NCBI RefSeq assembly: GCF_004000275.1
Contig: NZ_RCIP01000008.1
Location: 1 to 50,300, forward strand
Length of the DNA stretch: 50,300 nt
DNA from: Saccharospirillum alexandrii
GTDB taxonomy: Bacteria > Pseudomonadota > Gammaproteobacteria > Pseudomonadales > Natronospirillaceae
Direction of reading: 5' to 3'
Under the pieces are notes generated by a model, which was not told where the DNA came from, ran no database searches, and saw nothing but the letters and a program-made list of their open reading frames with translations. Shown here piece after piece: positions 1-8,611 of this stretch (its first letter is position 1; every line of letters starts with the position of its first letter). Made by a program: the position numbers and the translations under genes.

Positions 1-123
1 AAAAAAAAGATAGCCACATATTAGCCAAAATGCAGGATGCTCACTCCAAAAATAGCGCCATAAAGGCCCAATCTTCAAGAAATAAAAGTCTTCAACTGTG
101 TATTCAATACTTTTACGTGACAT
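1..123 (-). CDS. Partial O-antigen ligase/polymerase-like membrane protein (N-terminus only)
   Basis: An ATG at 123 opens a frame that stays open for all 41 codons to the window edge. The peptide starts MSRKSIEYTVEDFYFLKIG and ends in a hydrophobic stretch, WLICGYLFF, like the start of a first membrane helix. From memory this beginning resembles the O-antigen ligase-like (Wzy_C) proteins found in exopolysaccharide clusters; that is recognition, not alignment. The start overlaps the end of the phosphatase gene by 11 bases, as expected for an operon. No strong ribosome binding site is seen. A polymerase or ligase is otherwise missing from the locus, which fits this reading. Confidence 0.5.
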   Translation of the reverse strand, partial: MSRKSIEYTVEDFYFLKIGPLWRYFWSEHPAFWLICGYLFF

Positions 124-685
124 GATCAATGAGTGCTTTTGTTGCTGCAGCGACCTTGGATTCACAGTGATTAAAAAAGGATGGCCGTGAATTGTAGGGA
201 TCATGAAGGTAGGCACAGGGCTTTACCCCATATAGACCGAGCAAAGTCACTGGTGTTCGATTTCCGAGTTTTTCTAGAATTCTTAAATGCTTGGGCTCCA
301 TGCAAACCAGCAAGTCGCCATCTTTTGCACAATATTCATCTATTTTTCTGGTTTTATGATTTACTAAATCAACATAGATACTATTGCCAAAACTAATTGC
401 TCTAGGGTCTGCCTGGTCACCACCACGGGTATCTAAGCCGTAGGATATAGCATTGTAACCTAGAGTGGTTGCAACAGCTTCGGCAAGTGGACTTCGGCAA
501 ATATTGCCGACACAAACAAATACTAACCGTTGCGGTCTTAAGTTGGGTTTGACAATTAGACTGGAATACTGACCTATCAATCGTTTAGTCTCAAATAAAG
601 TATAATTCAACATACCTTTCTTGGAGCCAAAGCGATTGTTTATCCAGTTATCCTGAATGGGCAAGCTGCCAGCCGTCGTCATCAT
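113..685 (-). CDS. Low-molecular-weight protein tyrosine phosphatase
   Basis: This is a cytoplasmic phosphatase of the Wzb/Etp type, which in exopolysaccharide loci removes phosphate from tyrosine autokinases. The CX5R active-site loop is CVGNICR, with Cys58 and Arg64, followed by Ser-Pro. The general-acid Asp lies in an HDPY motif at about residue 161. The family normally begins only a few residues before the loop, but here about 50 extra residues precede it. A start at Met25 would shorten this, but it has a poorly spaced ribosome site. The first ATG overlaps the stop of the glycosyltransferase gene (ATGATG), which favours translational coupling and the long form. The gene is more A+T rich than its right-hand neighbours. 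Family assignment is firm; the start is less so. Confidence 0.85.
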   Translation of the reverse strand: MMTTAGSLPIQDNWINNRFGSKKGMLNYTLFETKRLIGQYSSLIVKPNLRPQRLVFVCVGNICRSPLAEAVATTLGYNAISYGLDTRGGDQADPRAISFGNSIYVDLVNHKTRKIDEYCAKDGDLLVCMEPKHLRILEKLGNRTPVTLLGLYGVKPCAYLHDPYNSRPSFFNHCESKVAAATKALIDHVT

Positions 686-1884
686 GCTTCCTTTTTAACT
701 TCTTCCCCGCTCTTTTGAGCGGCCTCATGTGAGTGTTTCATCTGCGCGGCGTCCTGCCTGCAGTAGGGTAACCCCAGGTGTTTGTAGTGCTTTAGCATGG
801 CATGCAGACTGAATAGTGCGTCCACTTGGCTGCGAGAGCTTTCAATTCGTGCTGAAAGTTTTGGGGTGCTTTTTAGAGCTTCATCTATTTTCCGGGCCAG
901 TGCCAGTGGTTCGCCAACAGGCACCAAGGCGCCATCTACATCAGCCCGGATAATTTCTTCGGGTCCACCACATCGTGTGGCTACAACGGGAATGCCACTT
1001 GCCATGGCTTCTATGGTCGCTATCGAGAACCCTTCACTGGATGAAGACAGCGCAAATACATCCAGTTCAGCCAGAAAGTCAGCCGTTGAATCTGTGAAAC
1101 CGATGAAGTGAACATGGTCTGTAATGCCCAGCGTCTCGGCTTGCTGGTTTAATACCGACATCAGCGGTTCTTTTTGATGCCCTGCAATCACAAAGTGGGC
1201 TTGTGGCTGCTGCTCTATAACTATAGCTGCCGCATTCAAGAGGTTAGCATAGTCTTTTGCGGGTCTGATGTTGCCCAGGCTACCCACCAATAACGCTGCT
1301 TCGGGCAGGTTGAGGGAGGCTTTCAGAGCCCCGGTTTTGATGTTGTGGTAGCGACTGGTATCAATGCCGTTGTGAATAACGGCAACCTGCTGTTCGGTGA
1401 ACACCCCCCGATCAACCATGTTGGAAGCCAGGCGCTGGCTTACCGCCACTACCTTTCGCAGGCCGTGCTTCATCAACCAGCGTTTCATCGGCACAAACCG
1501 CTCGTTCGGATTCACATCTACCTGGCCGTGCAGCACGCCTATGGCGGGCAGACGGGTTAGCAGGCCAAGCAGGGAGAACGTTAGTGCAGAACCCAGCAAG
1601 TGGGCATAGGCCAGACGAACGTTGTGTTTTTTTATCAGCCGGAACACTTGCCAGTAATAGGGCAGACTTAAGAAGCCATGGGGCTTTAGTGTTTGGTAGG
1701 GAATGTTGCGCGCTTCAAGCTGGTCGCACACCCAGCCTGGGCCTTTAATCAGCGCCAGCGTCTGGTAGCCGGGTATTTGCAGGTGTTGGGCAATATCCAG
1801 GAACACGGTTTCGGCGCCACCTGGGCCGGTGGTATCGATGGTGTGCAGTATGGTAGGGGTGGTGGCAGTGCGCACGCTGGTCAT
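682..1884 (-). CDS. Glycosyltransferase family 4 (group 1)
   Basis: This is probably a GT-B retaining glycosyltransferase that adds a sugar to a lipid-linked exopolysaccharide repeat unit at the cytoplasmic face. The N-terminus has the donor/acceptor loop GPGGAETV. The middle carries VGSLGNIRPAKDY, typical of the start of the nucleotide-binding half. The C-terminal half has the E-x7-E region (EGFSIATIE) followed by ASGIPVVAT. The frame is open to 1926, but the ATG at 1884 is preferred because it follows AAGGAA and gives a normal N-terminus of about 400 residues. The gene overlaps the phosphatase downstream. It is the only clear glycosyltransferase of this type in the window, so others probably lie further left. 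Sugar specificity cannot be read. Confidence 0.85.
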   Translation of the reverse strand: MTSVRTATTPTILHTIDTTGPGGAETVFLDIAQHLQIPGYQTLALIKGPGWVCDQLEARNIPYQTLKPHGFLSLPYYWQVFRLIKKHNVRLAYAHLLGSALTFSLLGLLTRLPAIGVLHGQVDVNPNERFVPMKRWLMKHGLRKVVAVSQRLASNMVDRGVFTEQQVAVIHNGIDTSRYHNIKTGALKASLNLPEAALLVGSLGNIRPAKDYANLLNAAAIVIEQQPQAHFVIAGHQKEPLMSVLNQQAETLGITDHVHFIGFTDSTADFLAELDVFALSSSSEGFSIATIEAMASGIPVVATRCGGPEEIIRADVDGALVPVGEPLALARKIDEALKSTPKLSARIESSRSQVDALFSLHAMLKHYKHLGLPYCRQDAAQMKHSHEAAQKSGEEVKKEA

Positions 1885-2014
1885 TTCCTTTGATCCAGTG
1901 AAGAAACAACATTCTAAACGCTGCACTTACTCCCGGCTAGTGCTGTTCAAGGTAAAATCCATTTTGTACACTCTGTGGGCTTAATTCCAAGCAGTCACTA
2001 CTGGAAAGCCTCGA

Positions 2015-3190
2015 ATGGATTCGACATCGATCAGCGTTCTGATACCAGACGCCAATCAACGCAGTGCGCTCGCCGTAGTCCGCAGCCTGGGCCGTCAACC
2101 CAACCTGCGCGTTATTACCTGTGATTCCACCCCCACCGCCCTTGCCGGCCAGTCGCGTTATAGCAATTTGTACGTTCAGTGCCCGTCTTCCGAATATGAG
2201 CCCATGCATTTTGTGGCCTGGCTGACGCGATTTCTGGAAAGTCAGCCCTGCCAGCTGGTCATGCCGGTTACCGAGGTAACCAGCCAGCTGTTGTTACAGT
2301 TTCAGGAAAGTGTGCCTGGCCTCAGGCTCCCATTTTCGCCGTTGTCGACGGTATTGCAGCTGGCCAATAAGTCTCACCTGGTAACCCTGGCCGAACGATC
2401 TGGCGTTCCGGTGCCGCATAGCCAGCATTATGAAGGGGCGCATCAGGTGGATGTGCAGGCCGTATCGTACCCGGTGGTGGTTAAACCGGCGCTTTCTCGC
2501 CTGTTCGATGGGAAGCAATGGCAGGCAACCACGGTTCGCATTGCCCACACGCCCGACGAGCTGACGGGTATTTTTCAGCAGAACGCCTACCTGAACGATC
2601 ACCCCTTCATGCTACAGGCGTTTATTCCGGGTACCGGTGCCGGTGTGTTCGCCCTGTTCAATCGCGGCGAGCCCGTGCAGTTTTTTGCCCACCAGCGGCT
2701 GCGTGAAAAGCCGCCGGAGGGCGGGGTCAGTGTGCTCAGCCAAAGCTGTCAGGTGCCGGCTGGTCTGCAGGCGCACGCCCAAACATTGTTACAAGCCGTT
2801 AACTGGCACGGCGTCGCCATGGTGGAATTCCGCATCGGTGAAGACGGCACGCCCTACCTGATGGAAGTAAACACTCGCTTTTGGGGCTCGTTGCAGTTGG
2901 CGATCGATGCGGGGGTCGACTTCCCGTATCAGTTGCTGTGTGCCGAGCTTGGCTGGCCAATCCCCGTGGCCGGGCACTACCGAGTGGGTCAGCGGTTGCG
3001 CTGGCTGCTGGGTGATCTGGATAGTCTGTATCTCGTGTTCAAGCGCTCGTCGGGTTGGCCTGCGCGGTTGCAACGGCTTGCTCAGTTCCTAACGCCCCGG
3101 TTCAGACATCAGCGCCACGAGGTCAACCGCTGGCGCGACCCGGCCCCGGCCTGGTTTGAATTGAAACAGTATTTAAAGGCCCTGAGGTGA
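2015..3190 (+). CDS. ATP-grasp domain protein (carboxylate-amine ligase-like)
   Basis: A 391-residue ATP-grasp enzyme of the carbamoyl-phosphate-synthase-like type. These couple ATP hydrolysis to joining a carboxylate and an amine through an acylphosphate. An N-terminal Rossmann-like domain (VLIPDANQRSALAVVRSLG) precedes the grasp fold (VVKPALSR near residue 155). The metal/ATP end is seen as VEFRIGEDG and then MEVNTRFWGSLQLA near residue 290. Such proteins are frequent beside exosortase A genes; the substrate is unknown, an amino-acid or amide decoration of the glycan being a guess. The start ATG follows GGAAAG. It is divergent from the GT4 gene and lies 7 bases ahead of the deacetylase gene, so the two are probably cotranscribed. 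Confidence 0.8.
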   Translation: MDSTSISVLIPDANQRSALAVVRSLGRQPNLRVITCDSTPTALAGQSRYSNLYVQCPSSEYEPMHFVAWLTRFLESQPCQLVMPVTEVTSQLLLQFQESVPGLRLPFSPLSTVLQLANKSHLVTLAERSGVPVPHSQHYEGAHQVDVQAVSYPVVVKPALSRLFDGKQWQATTVRIAHTPDELTGIFQQNAYLNDHPFMLQAFIPGTGAGVFALFNRGEPVQFFAHQRLREKPPEGGVSVLSQSCQVPAGLQAHAQTLLQAVNWHGVAMVEFRIGEDGTPYLMEVNTRFWGSLQLAIDAGVDFPYQLLCAELGWPIPVAGHYRVGQRLRWLLGDLDSLYLVFKRSSGWPARLQRLAQFLTPRFRHQRHEVNRWRDPAPAWFELKQYLKALR

Positions 3191-3197
3191 TCCCCGC

Positions 3198-4220
3198 ATG
3201 ACATCGTTTGCCACCAAACTGAAACAAACGATCAAGCGGCCGGTAAAGGCCGCTCTGAACCTTGGGCGGGACTTACGCGGCGCGCACCGTGCGCGGCCGG
3301 CAGAGCCCACACTGTGGGTGCTGATGTACCACCGGGTATTACCCGCCGATGATCCGCGGTGTGAAACGGAAGAGCCGGGCATGGTTGTTACCCCGGAAAC
3401 CTTCAGCATGCATCTGGAGGAGTTGCAGCGCTGGATGCCCGTGGTCGCGCTGGCTGATTGGGTTAAACGCTACAAAGCTGGCGAGCCGCTGCCGGAAAAA
3501 GCATGCGCCATCACCTTCGACGATGGTTGGCTCGATAACTACCAATACGCCTATCCGGAACTGAAACGGCGGGGCCTGGTGGCCTCTATTTTTGCCGTGG
3601 CCGACAAAGTCGGCCAGGCGGCCCCGTTCTGGCCCAACCGCATTGCAGACCTGGTGTTGCGCCAATCGCCTTTGTTGCGCCAACACCCGGTACTGGCACC
3701 CGCGGCTGGCTTACTGGGGCAACCTTACTCTCGGGACGCTGTCTCGGCCTGCATTCAAACGCTCAAGCAACACAGTGAAGACACCTTGAATGCCGCACTG
3801 AATAGCCTGGGAGAAGACGCCCAGCCCGAAAACAGCCTCTCGCCCGATTTAATGCCCTGGCCTGCTCTGCTGGAGATGGATGCCAGCGGTGTCTTCTCCG
3901 TTGGTTCGCACACCTGCACCCACCGGCGGTTGAATCACGCCAGCTCCCCGGAACAGCGGCAGGAAGAAATCGTAGGCAGCCGCCAACGCCTGGAACAACA
4001 ATTGGGCCATGAGGTACCGTTATTTTGCTTTCCGAATGGTGATTACGATGACGCCAGCCTGAACCTGGTGCGGGAGCAATACCAGGCCGCAGTGACCACC
4101 CAAAATGGCCTGAACCGCCTGAGCTCGCTGGATCTACACCAGCTGTACCGAATTGGCGTGCATGAGGGCAACGCCAAAACGCCGCTGCAATTCCGGGCCC
4201 GGTTGTCGGGCCTGGGTTAG
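3198..4220 (+). CDS. Polysaccharide deacetylase (NodB family, CE4)
   Basis: A metal-dependent carbohydrate esterase family 4 protein that would remove N- or O-acetyl groups from a glycan. The early signature LMYHRVLP is followed by the catalytic/metal pair TFDDG (Asp108-Asp109). The metal-binding H-x3-H is intact in GSHTCTH at about residue 237, and the closing FCFPNGDYD motif is present. No signal peptide or clear membrane helix is visible: the N-terminus is basic (KLKQTIKRPVKAAL) and may be only membrane-associated. It follows the ATP-grasp gene by 7 bases and converges on the exosortase gene with 4 bases between stops. All metal ligands appear present, in contrast to the altered paralogue at 30.5 kb. 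Confidence 0.85.
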   Translation: MTSFATKLKQTIKRPVKAALNLGRDLRGAHRARPAEPTLWVLMYHRVLPADDPRCETEEPGMVVTPETFSMHLEELQRWMPVVALADWVKRYKAGEPLPEKACAITFDDGWLDNYQYAYPELKRRGLVASIFAVADKVGQAAPFWPNRIADLVLRQSPLLRQHPVLAPAAGLLGQPYSRDAVSACIQTLKQHSEDTLNAALNSLGEDAQPENSLSPDLMPWPALLEMDASGVFSVGSHTCTHRRLNHASSPEQRQEEIVGSRQRLEQQLGHEVPLFCFPNGDYDDASLNLVREQYQAAVTTQNGLNRLSSLDLHQLYRIGVHEGNAKTPLQFRARLSGLG

Positions 4221-4224
4221 ACCT

Positions 4225-5748
4225 CTATTCCGGGTACAGGCTGCGCTGGTCGAGCCAGGTATCCAGTACCGCCAGGTCGTCACCCAAGGCGGCGCGCTCA
4301 GCGTCACAACCGGCTCGGGCGCATGGCGTTTGCACGTAAAACAGGGCGGTTACCGCCCGGCCTTTTATCCACTGCACCAACTGTTGATATTTCGCAGCCA
4401 GCTCCGAAACGGCCGTTGCCTGACCCAGCTGGTAGGTCCAGACCACCAGCCTGTGCTCACCCCGGTCATTCAGTTCCAGCACTTGCACCACCCGGCCGCT
4501 CTCCAATCGCCGGTTGTCGCGTTGTTCAATCTGCGTGGCTGGCGCTATGCGATTACCGTACCCCACCAATTCTTTGCCTTGTGCCTGGTCGAGGTACACC
4601 CGTTGCCCTAGCGTCAGGGCAAGGCCGGAATGGTCCACACGCAGGTTAGCTTGCAGATCGTAATGGTGGAAATCGGGTTGCCAGCCCGGTGTACTTTGCT
4701 GAGCGGGAACCGTGGCCGACCATTGCTCCGGAAAGCTCCAGCTGGTTTGCCAGCGTTGCTGCGCCAGCCAGGGAGTGCCTGCAATAACAACCAGAACAAT
4801 TGCCCCTGTAACAACCTGGGTCAGTAGAGAAACCGCAGCGGGAACATCACTGCCAGAGGCTTTATAGGTGCTGGCGCTGCTCGCTTTTAGCTGACGCGCT
4901 TTCAACCGGTGCGCCCAGACCAGAAACCCCAGATAAAACACGCAAAAAATCGCCCAACCAAACAGGCCGTGTTCGGTAACCAGTGAGCTGTTCATCTCGC
5001 TGTAATAGGCGATTAAGATCAGAGCGCTGACTCGTACCCAGTTACCCACCATGCTCAACACCAGCATCACCAGTACGGCAAGCAATGTCATGGGTGTGGA
5101 TAGCCGCCGCTGGTGTGCATAGGCCAACGCCAACACAATGGCCACCAGACTGTAATTCAAGCCAGAACACCCGCCCGCCACTTCCACAATGCCGTAGGGC
5201 AAATGAATGAAAAAGCCGTCAATAAAGGCGGGAATAGACAGCTGTGCAATGGCAAAGGTGCTCACTGCTGTAGTCAGGGTCTGCAGCGGCCCGGTAAACA
5301 CATCCCAGATGGGAATGGCCAGATACAGGGCCAACAAGGGGGCCAGCGTAAGGCGCAGGGCTGCCCAGCCGAAACAGGTGAGGATGAGGCTGCCCAGCAT
5401 GGCGGGCAGCACCAGTTGTTGCAGCAACCCCAGTTGAATAACGAACCCGGCAAGCCAGGTGGCGGCGCTGAACAACACCGCCACCGCACCGAACACACTG
5501 GGCCGGGTGTGAAACACCCCCGTTGCCAGACGATAGACCACCAGCCCCAAACAAACAGGAACCCATAAGTAGCCGTGAGAGTAGGTGCCGTTTAATTCCG
5601 TCCAGCGGCGGTGCAAGGCGCCCAGGGTATCGGGTGCCAGGGCCAGAAACAGGGTTGCCCCAAACAGGCAAAGAAAAAGTGGTAACCCGCGCTGGGCTAC
5701 AAAACCCGGTCGCGAACGGGTTGTCGACCACTGATAAGACACAGCCAT
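4225..5748 (-). CDS. xrtA: Exosortase A fused to EpsI domain
   Basis: This is a polytopic inner-membrane cysteine protease/transpeptidase that processes PEP-CTERM proteins in exopolysaccharide-producing bacteria. The three catalytic residues are visible: Cys194 in GGCSG, Arg239 in NWVRV and His260 in EHGLFGW, each in or beside a hydrophobic helix. From about residue 300 a single helix leads to a periplasmic EpsI-type (DUF3485) domain with YLDQAQGKELVGYGNR. That domain is a separate gene in some species but fused here. The frame is open to 5799; the ATG at 5748 is chosen because AAGGAAGG lies 4 bases upstream. No PEP-CTERM substrate gene is found in this window. Confidence 0.9.
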   Translation of the reverse strand: MAVSYQWSTTRSRPGFVAQRGLPLFLCLFGATLFLALAPDTLGALHRRWTELNGTYSHGYLWVPVCLGLVVYRLATGVFHTRPSVFGAVAVLFSAATWLAGFVIQLGLLQQLVLPAMLGSLILTCFGWAALRLTLAPLLALYLAIPIWDVFTGPLQTLTTAVSTFAIAQLSIPAFIDGFFIHLPYGIVEVAGGCSGLNYSLVAIVLALAYAHQRRLSTPMTLLAVLVMLVLSMVGNWVRVSALILIAYYSEMNSSLVTEHGLFGWAIFCVFYLGFLVWAHRLKARQLKASSASTYKASGSDVPAAVSLLTQVVTGAIVLVVIAGTPWLAQQRWQTSWSFPEQWSATVPAQQSTPGWQPDFHHYDLQANLRVDHSGLALTLGQRVYLDQAQGKELVGYGNRIAPATQIEQRDNRRLESGRVVQVLELNDRGEHRLVVWTYQLGQATAVSELAAKYQQLVQWIKGRAVTALFYVQTPCARAGCDAERAALGDDLAVLDTWLDQRSLYPE

Positions 5749-5850
5749 GCAACCTTCCTTTGGTTTGTAGAGTCGATCCATTACACTGCGCAGTATCACG
5801 ACAATTCTGCGCCGTGTAAATGGACCTCAACAAGACCGACTGGATCTGAC

Positions 5851-7263
5851 ATGGATGTGAACGACTTGATCAAACGGCCGGAGCAACTGGCCGCCTTTTT
5901 GTCCGATTTGCCATACGCTGCACACACGCTGGACGAAGCTCACCAGGCTGCCTTGCTGGCTCAGGCCGACGCCCTGCGTCAGCGCCAACCGGAACTGAAA
6001 CAGCGGCTGGCCGAGAAAAAAGCCATTGCCCGCCAGTTCCGGGATGCCACAGAGGAATCTCGTGCCGGGCTAAAGGCAAGCATGGCACAAGCCAGCCAGT
6101 CGCTTGCTGCGCTGGAAAGCGACATAAAAGCACAGCGCCAGTCACTCATCGAACAGCTAACCGTTTTGGTGCAGCCCCCGGAAGCCGATGCCATCGCCCA
6201 GTTTACACCCTGGCCCGACGATTCAGCACAGCCCTTCACCGGCGAGATCAAGATCACAACCTGGGATGACCCACTCTGGGCCGATTGGTGCCTGCGCCAA
6301 CCGCAGCGCAGCCAATATCACCACCCCGACATGGGCAACGTGATTCAAACCGCAATGGGCCACCAGGGCCCGGTTTTGCTGGCGGTTGAAGGAGGCAATG
6401 TGGTTGGCGCCTTGCCGCTGGTCATACAAAGCAGCCGCTTGTTTGGTCGCTTTGCTACCTCTGTGCCTTACTTTAACTATGGAGGCCCGCTCACTCACTC
6501 TAAAGCCGTTGCCCAGGCATTAATTGACGCAGCTAAGCCACTGTTGGCGCAGCATGGGTTAAGCCATATCGAGGTACGCACCACGCAGCCTGGCTTGCCC
6601 TACCCATGCAGCGAACAAAAGGTCTCAATGCTGTTACCACTGCCTACAACCGACGACCGGCTAGACCAGCAATTGGGCGCCAAAGTTCGAGCCCAGGCAA
6701 ATAAAGCAGAAGAGCACCGGCCGGTTATTCGCTTTGGACACAGCGAACTGCTGGATGACTTTTACCGGGTTTTCGCACACAACATGCGGGATCTGGGTAC
6801 GCCCGTCTATGGAAAAGACTGGTTTCGAACGTTACTGGAAAACGAGGTATTCAAAGCACAGCTGGCCGTCGTTTATCAGGGACAGCGGCCGGTTGCGTGC
6901 GGTTTTCTAATGGGACAGGGCTCTGTGCTCGAAATCCCCTGGGCTTCAACACTGCGCCGCGCCAACCCCATGAACATTAACATGTGGATGTACCGGCAGA
7001 TTCTGCGCCATGCCATCGAACAAGGGTACGACTGGTTCGATTTCGGGCGCTCCACCCGGGACGCTCCAACCTTCCAGTTCAAGAAACAATGGGGGGCCAG
7101 GCCAGTACAGCATTACTGGTATACGCTGTCGGCAGAAAACCAACCGGCCGCAGAAACCCGGCCAGACAGCCCGAAATTCAAGCTGATGATTGCCGTCTGG
7201 CAACGTTTGCCTGTCTGGTTAACCCGGGTCATTGGGCCGCCGGTTATAAAGCATCTGCCCTAG
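5851..7263 (+). CDS. FemAB-like GNAT protein, exosortase A-associated
   Basis: This belongs to the FemAB/lipid II aminoacyltransferase-like branch of the GNAT fold that accompanies exosortase A loci; the family's exact reaction is not established. The FemAB part runs from about residue 130 to 450 and includes VVGALPLVIQSSRLFGR, PYFNYGGPL and the C-terminal half FDFGRSTRDAPTFQFKKQWG. Unusually, the first ~115 residues form a charged, coiled-coil-like extension (RQPELKQRLAEKKAIARQF and following) that I do not recall in the family. It is divergent from the exosortase gene across ~100 bases and converges with the next gene. Family call is firm, activity unknown. Confidence 0.8.
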   Translation: MDVNDLIKRPEQLAAFLSDLPYAAHTLDEAHQAALLAQADALRQRQPELKQRLAEKKAIARQFRDATEESRAGLKASMAQASQSLAALESDIKAQRQSLIEQLTVLVQPPEADAIAQFTPWPDDSAQPFTGEIKITTWDDPLWADWCLRQPQRSQYHHPDMGNVIQTAMGHQGPVLLAVEGGNVVGALPLVIQSSRLFGRFATSVPYFNYGGPLTHSKAVAQALIDAAKPLLAQHGLSHIEVRTTQPGLPYPCSEQKVSMLLPLPTTDDRLDQQLGAKVRAQANKAEEHRPVIRFGHSELLDDFYRVFAHNMRDLGTPVYGKDWFRTLLENEVFKAQLAVVYQGQRPVACGFLMGQGSVLEIPWASTLRRANPMNINMWMYRQILRHAIEQGYDWFDFGRSTRDAPTFQFKKQWGARPVQHYWYTLSAENQPAAETRPDSPKFKLMIAVWQRLPVWLTRVIGPPVIKHLP

Positions 7264-7280
7264 CAGGGCTTTACCTGGCG

Positions 7281-8378
7281 TCAGGTTCGACAATAGCGGT
7301 CGTAAAGTTGGAAAACCCATTTAAGCGGCCGCCGCCGTATCCAGCGATCAGACGCCAGCATCGGGCCCTGAGTAGCAATGTGGCTTTTATAGTTTGAATG
7401 CTTTCCCTTTCCGATCAGCAGGTCAAAACGCTCGACTGCCGGGTCCAGAAACATCTGCTCGATGACATAACCAAGGTGCAATGTACCCATTGAAATGCGT
7501 TTATCCAGATCATCGTTAAACGCCAGTTGAATGTTATACACGGTCTTGCCTACACGCACATTCACCATAACAGAGACGGGTACGTCATCGAGCATCAGCA
7601 AGCTGGAGTCACGCAGGGCAGGCATGGAGGTCACCGCTCGTAAAAAGGCCATGCTGCTGTTACCAAAGACACATCTCGACCAACGCCCCTGGTGCCAGTG
7701 CAGCAACGAATCGATCAGGGTTTGCCAGGTAACCTCGGTGAGTGGTACCAGCTCTACCCGGCCCTTTTGTTCAAGCACCTTTCGCCGGTTGTACAACTTA
7801 AGGCGTGTATTGGAACCCAGGCTCGCCAGATAGTCGGCAAAGCGCTTGCGGCAGTCGACAACATAAGTCGGGCCGGCTTGCTCATGACGCTTATGGTATG
7901 CCCGAGCTGCCGCCCAGTGCGGTAATGCTTTGTACAATGAACTGGTCTCGTCCACATCGAACAAGGCCAGCTCGGACCAGGAAGGCTCCCGGGCGATGGC
8001 ATCCAGCAGCCGCTCCATCACCGGCTGTTCGTAGCTCTGGTGAACGATAAAACCCATGTACTCGGAGCGAATGCCCGAACTGTACGACAGGCGCTTGCCA
8101 ATAAACTGCAGGCGGCGGGTGCGGAGTAGTCCCCGAACATAGGTGTCCCTCTCGATGTATAAGGGGGCCACACCGAGCAGCGTTTTGCCTGAGTAAAGCG
8201 CGAAGATGCAAAGCGTGCATTGCGGTGTCTTGTGATCCTGCCACCACTGGTTCATCCAGGACCAAGATAAAAACAGCCGATCGGCTCCAGAGTGTTCAAG
8301 CAGGGTATCCCATAAGACTTTATTGTTATGAAAATCTTGCTCCGTCCATCGCTTTAGAACCCATTTTTCAGGCGCCAT
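7281..8378 (-). CDS. CelD/BcsL-like GNAT acetyltransferase
   Basis: A 365-residue protein of the cellulose-biosynthesis CelD/BcsL GNAT family, common in exosortase A loci. The N-terminal part has the family pattern FLSWSWMNQWW at about residues 37-47 and LLGVAPLYIERD. The C-terminal GNAT half includes RLKLYNRRKVLEQKGRVEL and the closing KGKHSNYKSH. It would act in the cytoplasm on a sugar or aminoacyl substrate, but the acyl donor and acceptor are not evident. It converges with the FemAB gene (17 bases between stops). Upstream is an A+T-rich region of about 230 bases that also serves the divergent plus-strand operon. Confidence 0.75.
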   Translation of the reverse strand: MAPEKWVLKRWTEQDFHNNKVLWDTLLEHSGADRLFLSWSWMNQWWQDHKTPQCTLCIFALYSGKTLLGVAPLYIERDTYVRGLLRTRRLQFIGKRLSYSSGIRSEYMGFIVHQSYEQPVMERLLDAIAREPSWSELALFDVDETSSLYKALPHWAAARAYHKRHEQAGPTYVVDCRKRFADYLASLGSNTRLKLYNRRKVLEQKGRVELVPLTEVTWQTLIDSLLHWHQGRWSRCVFGNSSMAFLRAVTSMPALRDSSLLMLDDVPVSVMVNVRVGKTVYNIQLAFNDDLDKRISMGTLHLGYVIEQMFLDPAVERFDLLIGKGKHSNYKSHIATQGPMLASDRWIRRRPLKWVFQLYDRYCRT

Positions 8379-8611
8379 TATGTTCTACTACCATCTACCG
8401 GTTTCCATTAAAATCAATAAGTTACTAATACAGTCTTAATAGTTGCTATTAAGATCCTTTTGGCAAAGCCTAACTAAACCGCACACATAATCGATGAAAC
8501 TTGCGTCATGCTGCTTATACTTGCAGACCATAAAACCGTCATGGCCTCTTTCGTTAAGGACTAAACTGTGACAAAGTTGGCGTTGTTAAGGATAACAGCA
8601 GTACAGACGAG
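8379..8611. promoter_or_regulatory. Divergent promoter region of the acyl-modification operon
   Basis: A 233-base intergenic stretch between two divergent genes, clearly more A+T rich than its flanks (for example around 8395-8460). It must hold the promoter of the CelD-like gene on the minus strand and of the deacetylase/ACP operon on the plus strand. I could not fix convincing -35/-10 or sigma-54 elements by eye. Confidence 0.4.

Noticed and set aside
5219-5833. 204-codon minus-strand frame overlapping the exosortase gene in another frame
   Set aside because: It overlaps the conserved catalytic region of the exosortase and has no coherent domain.
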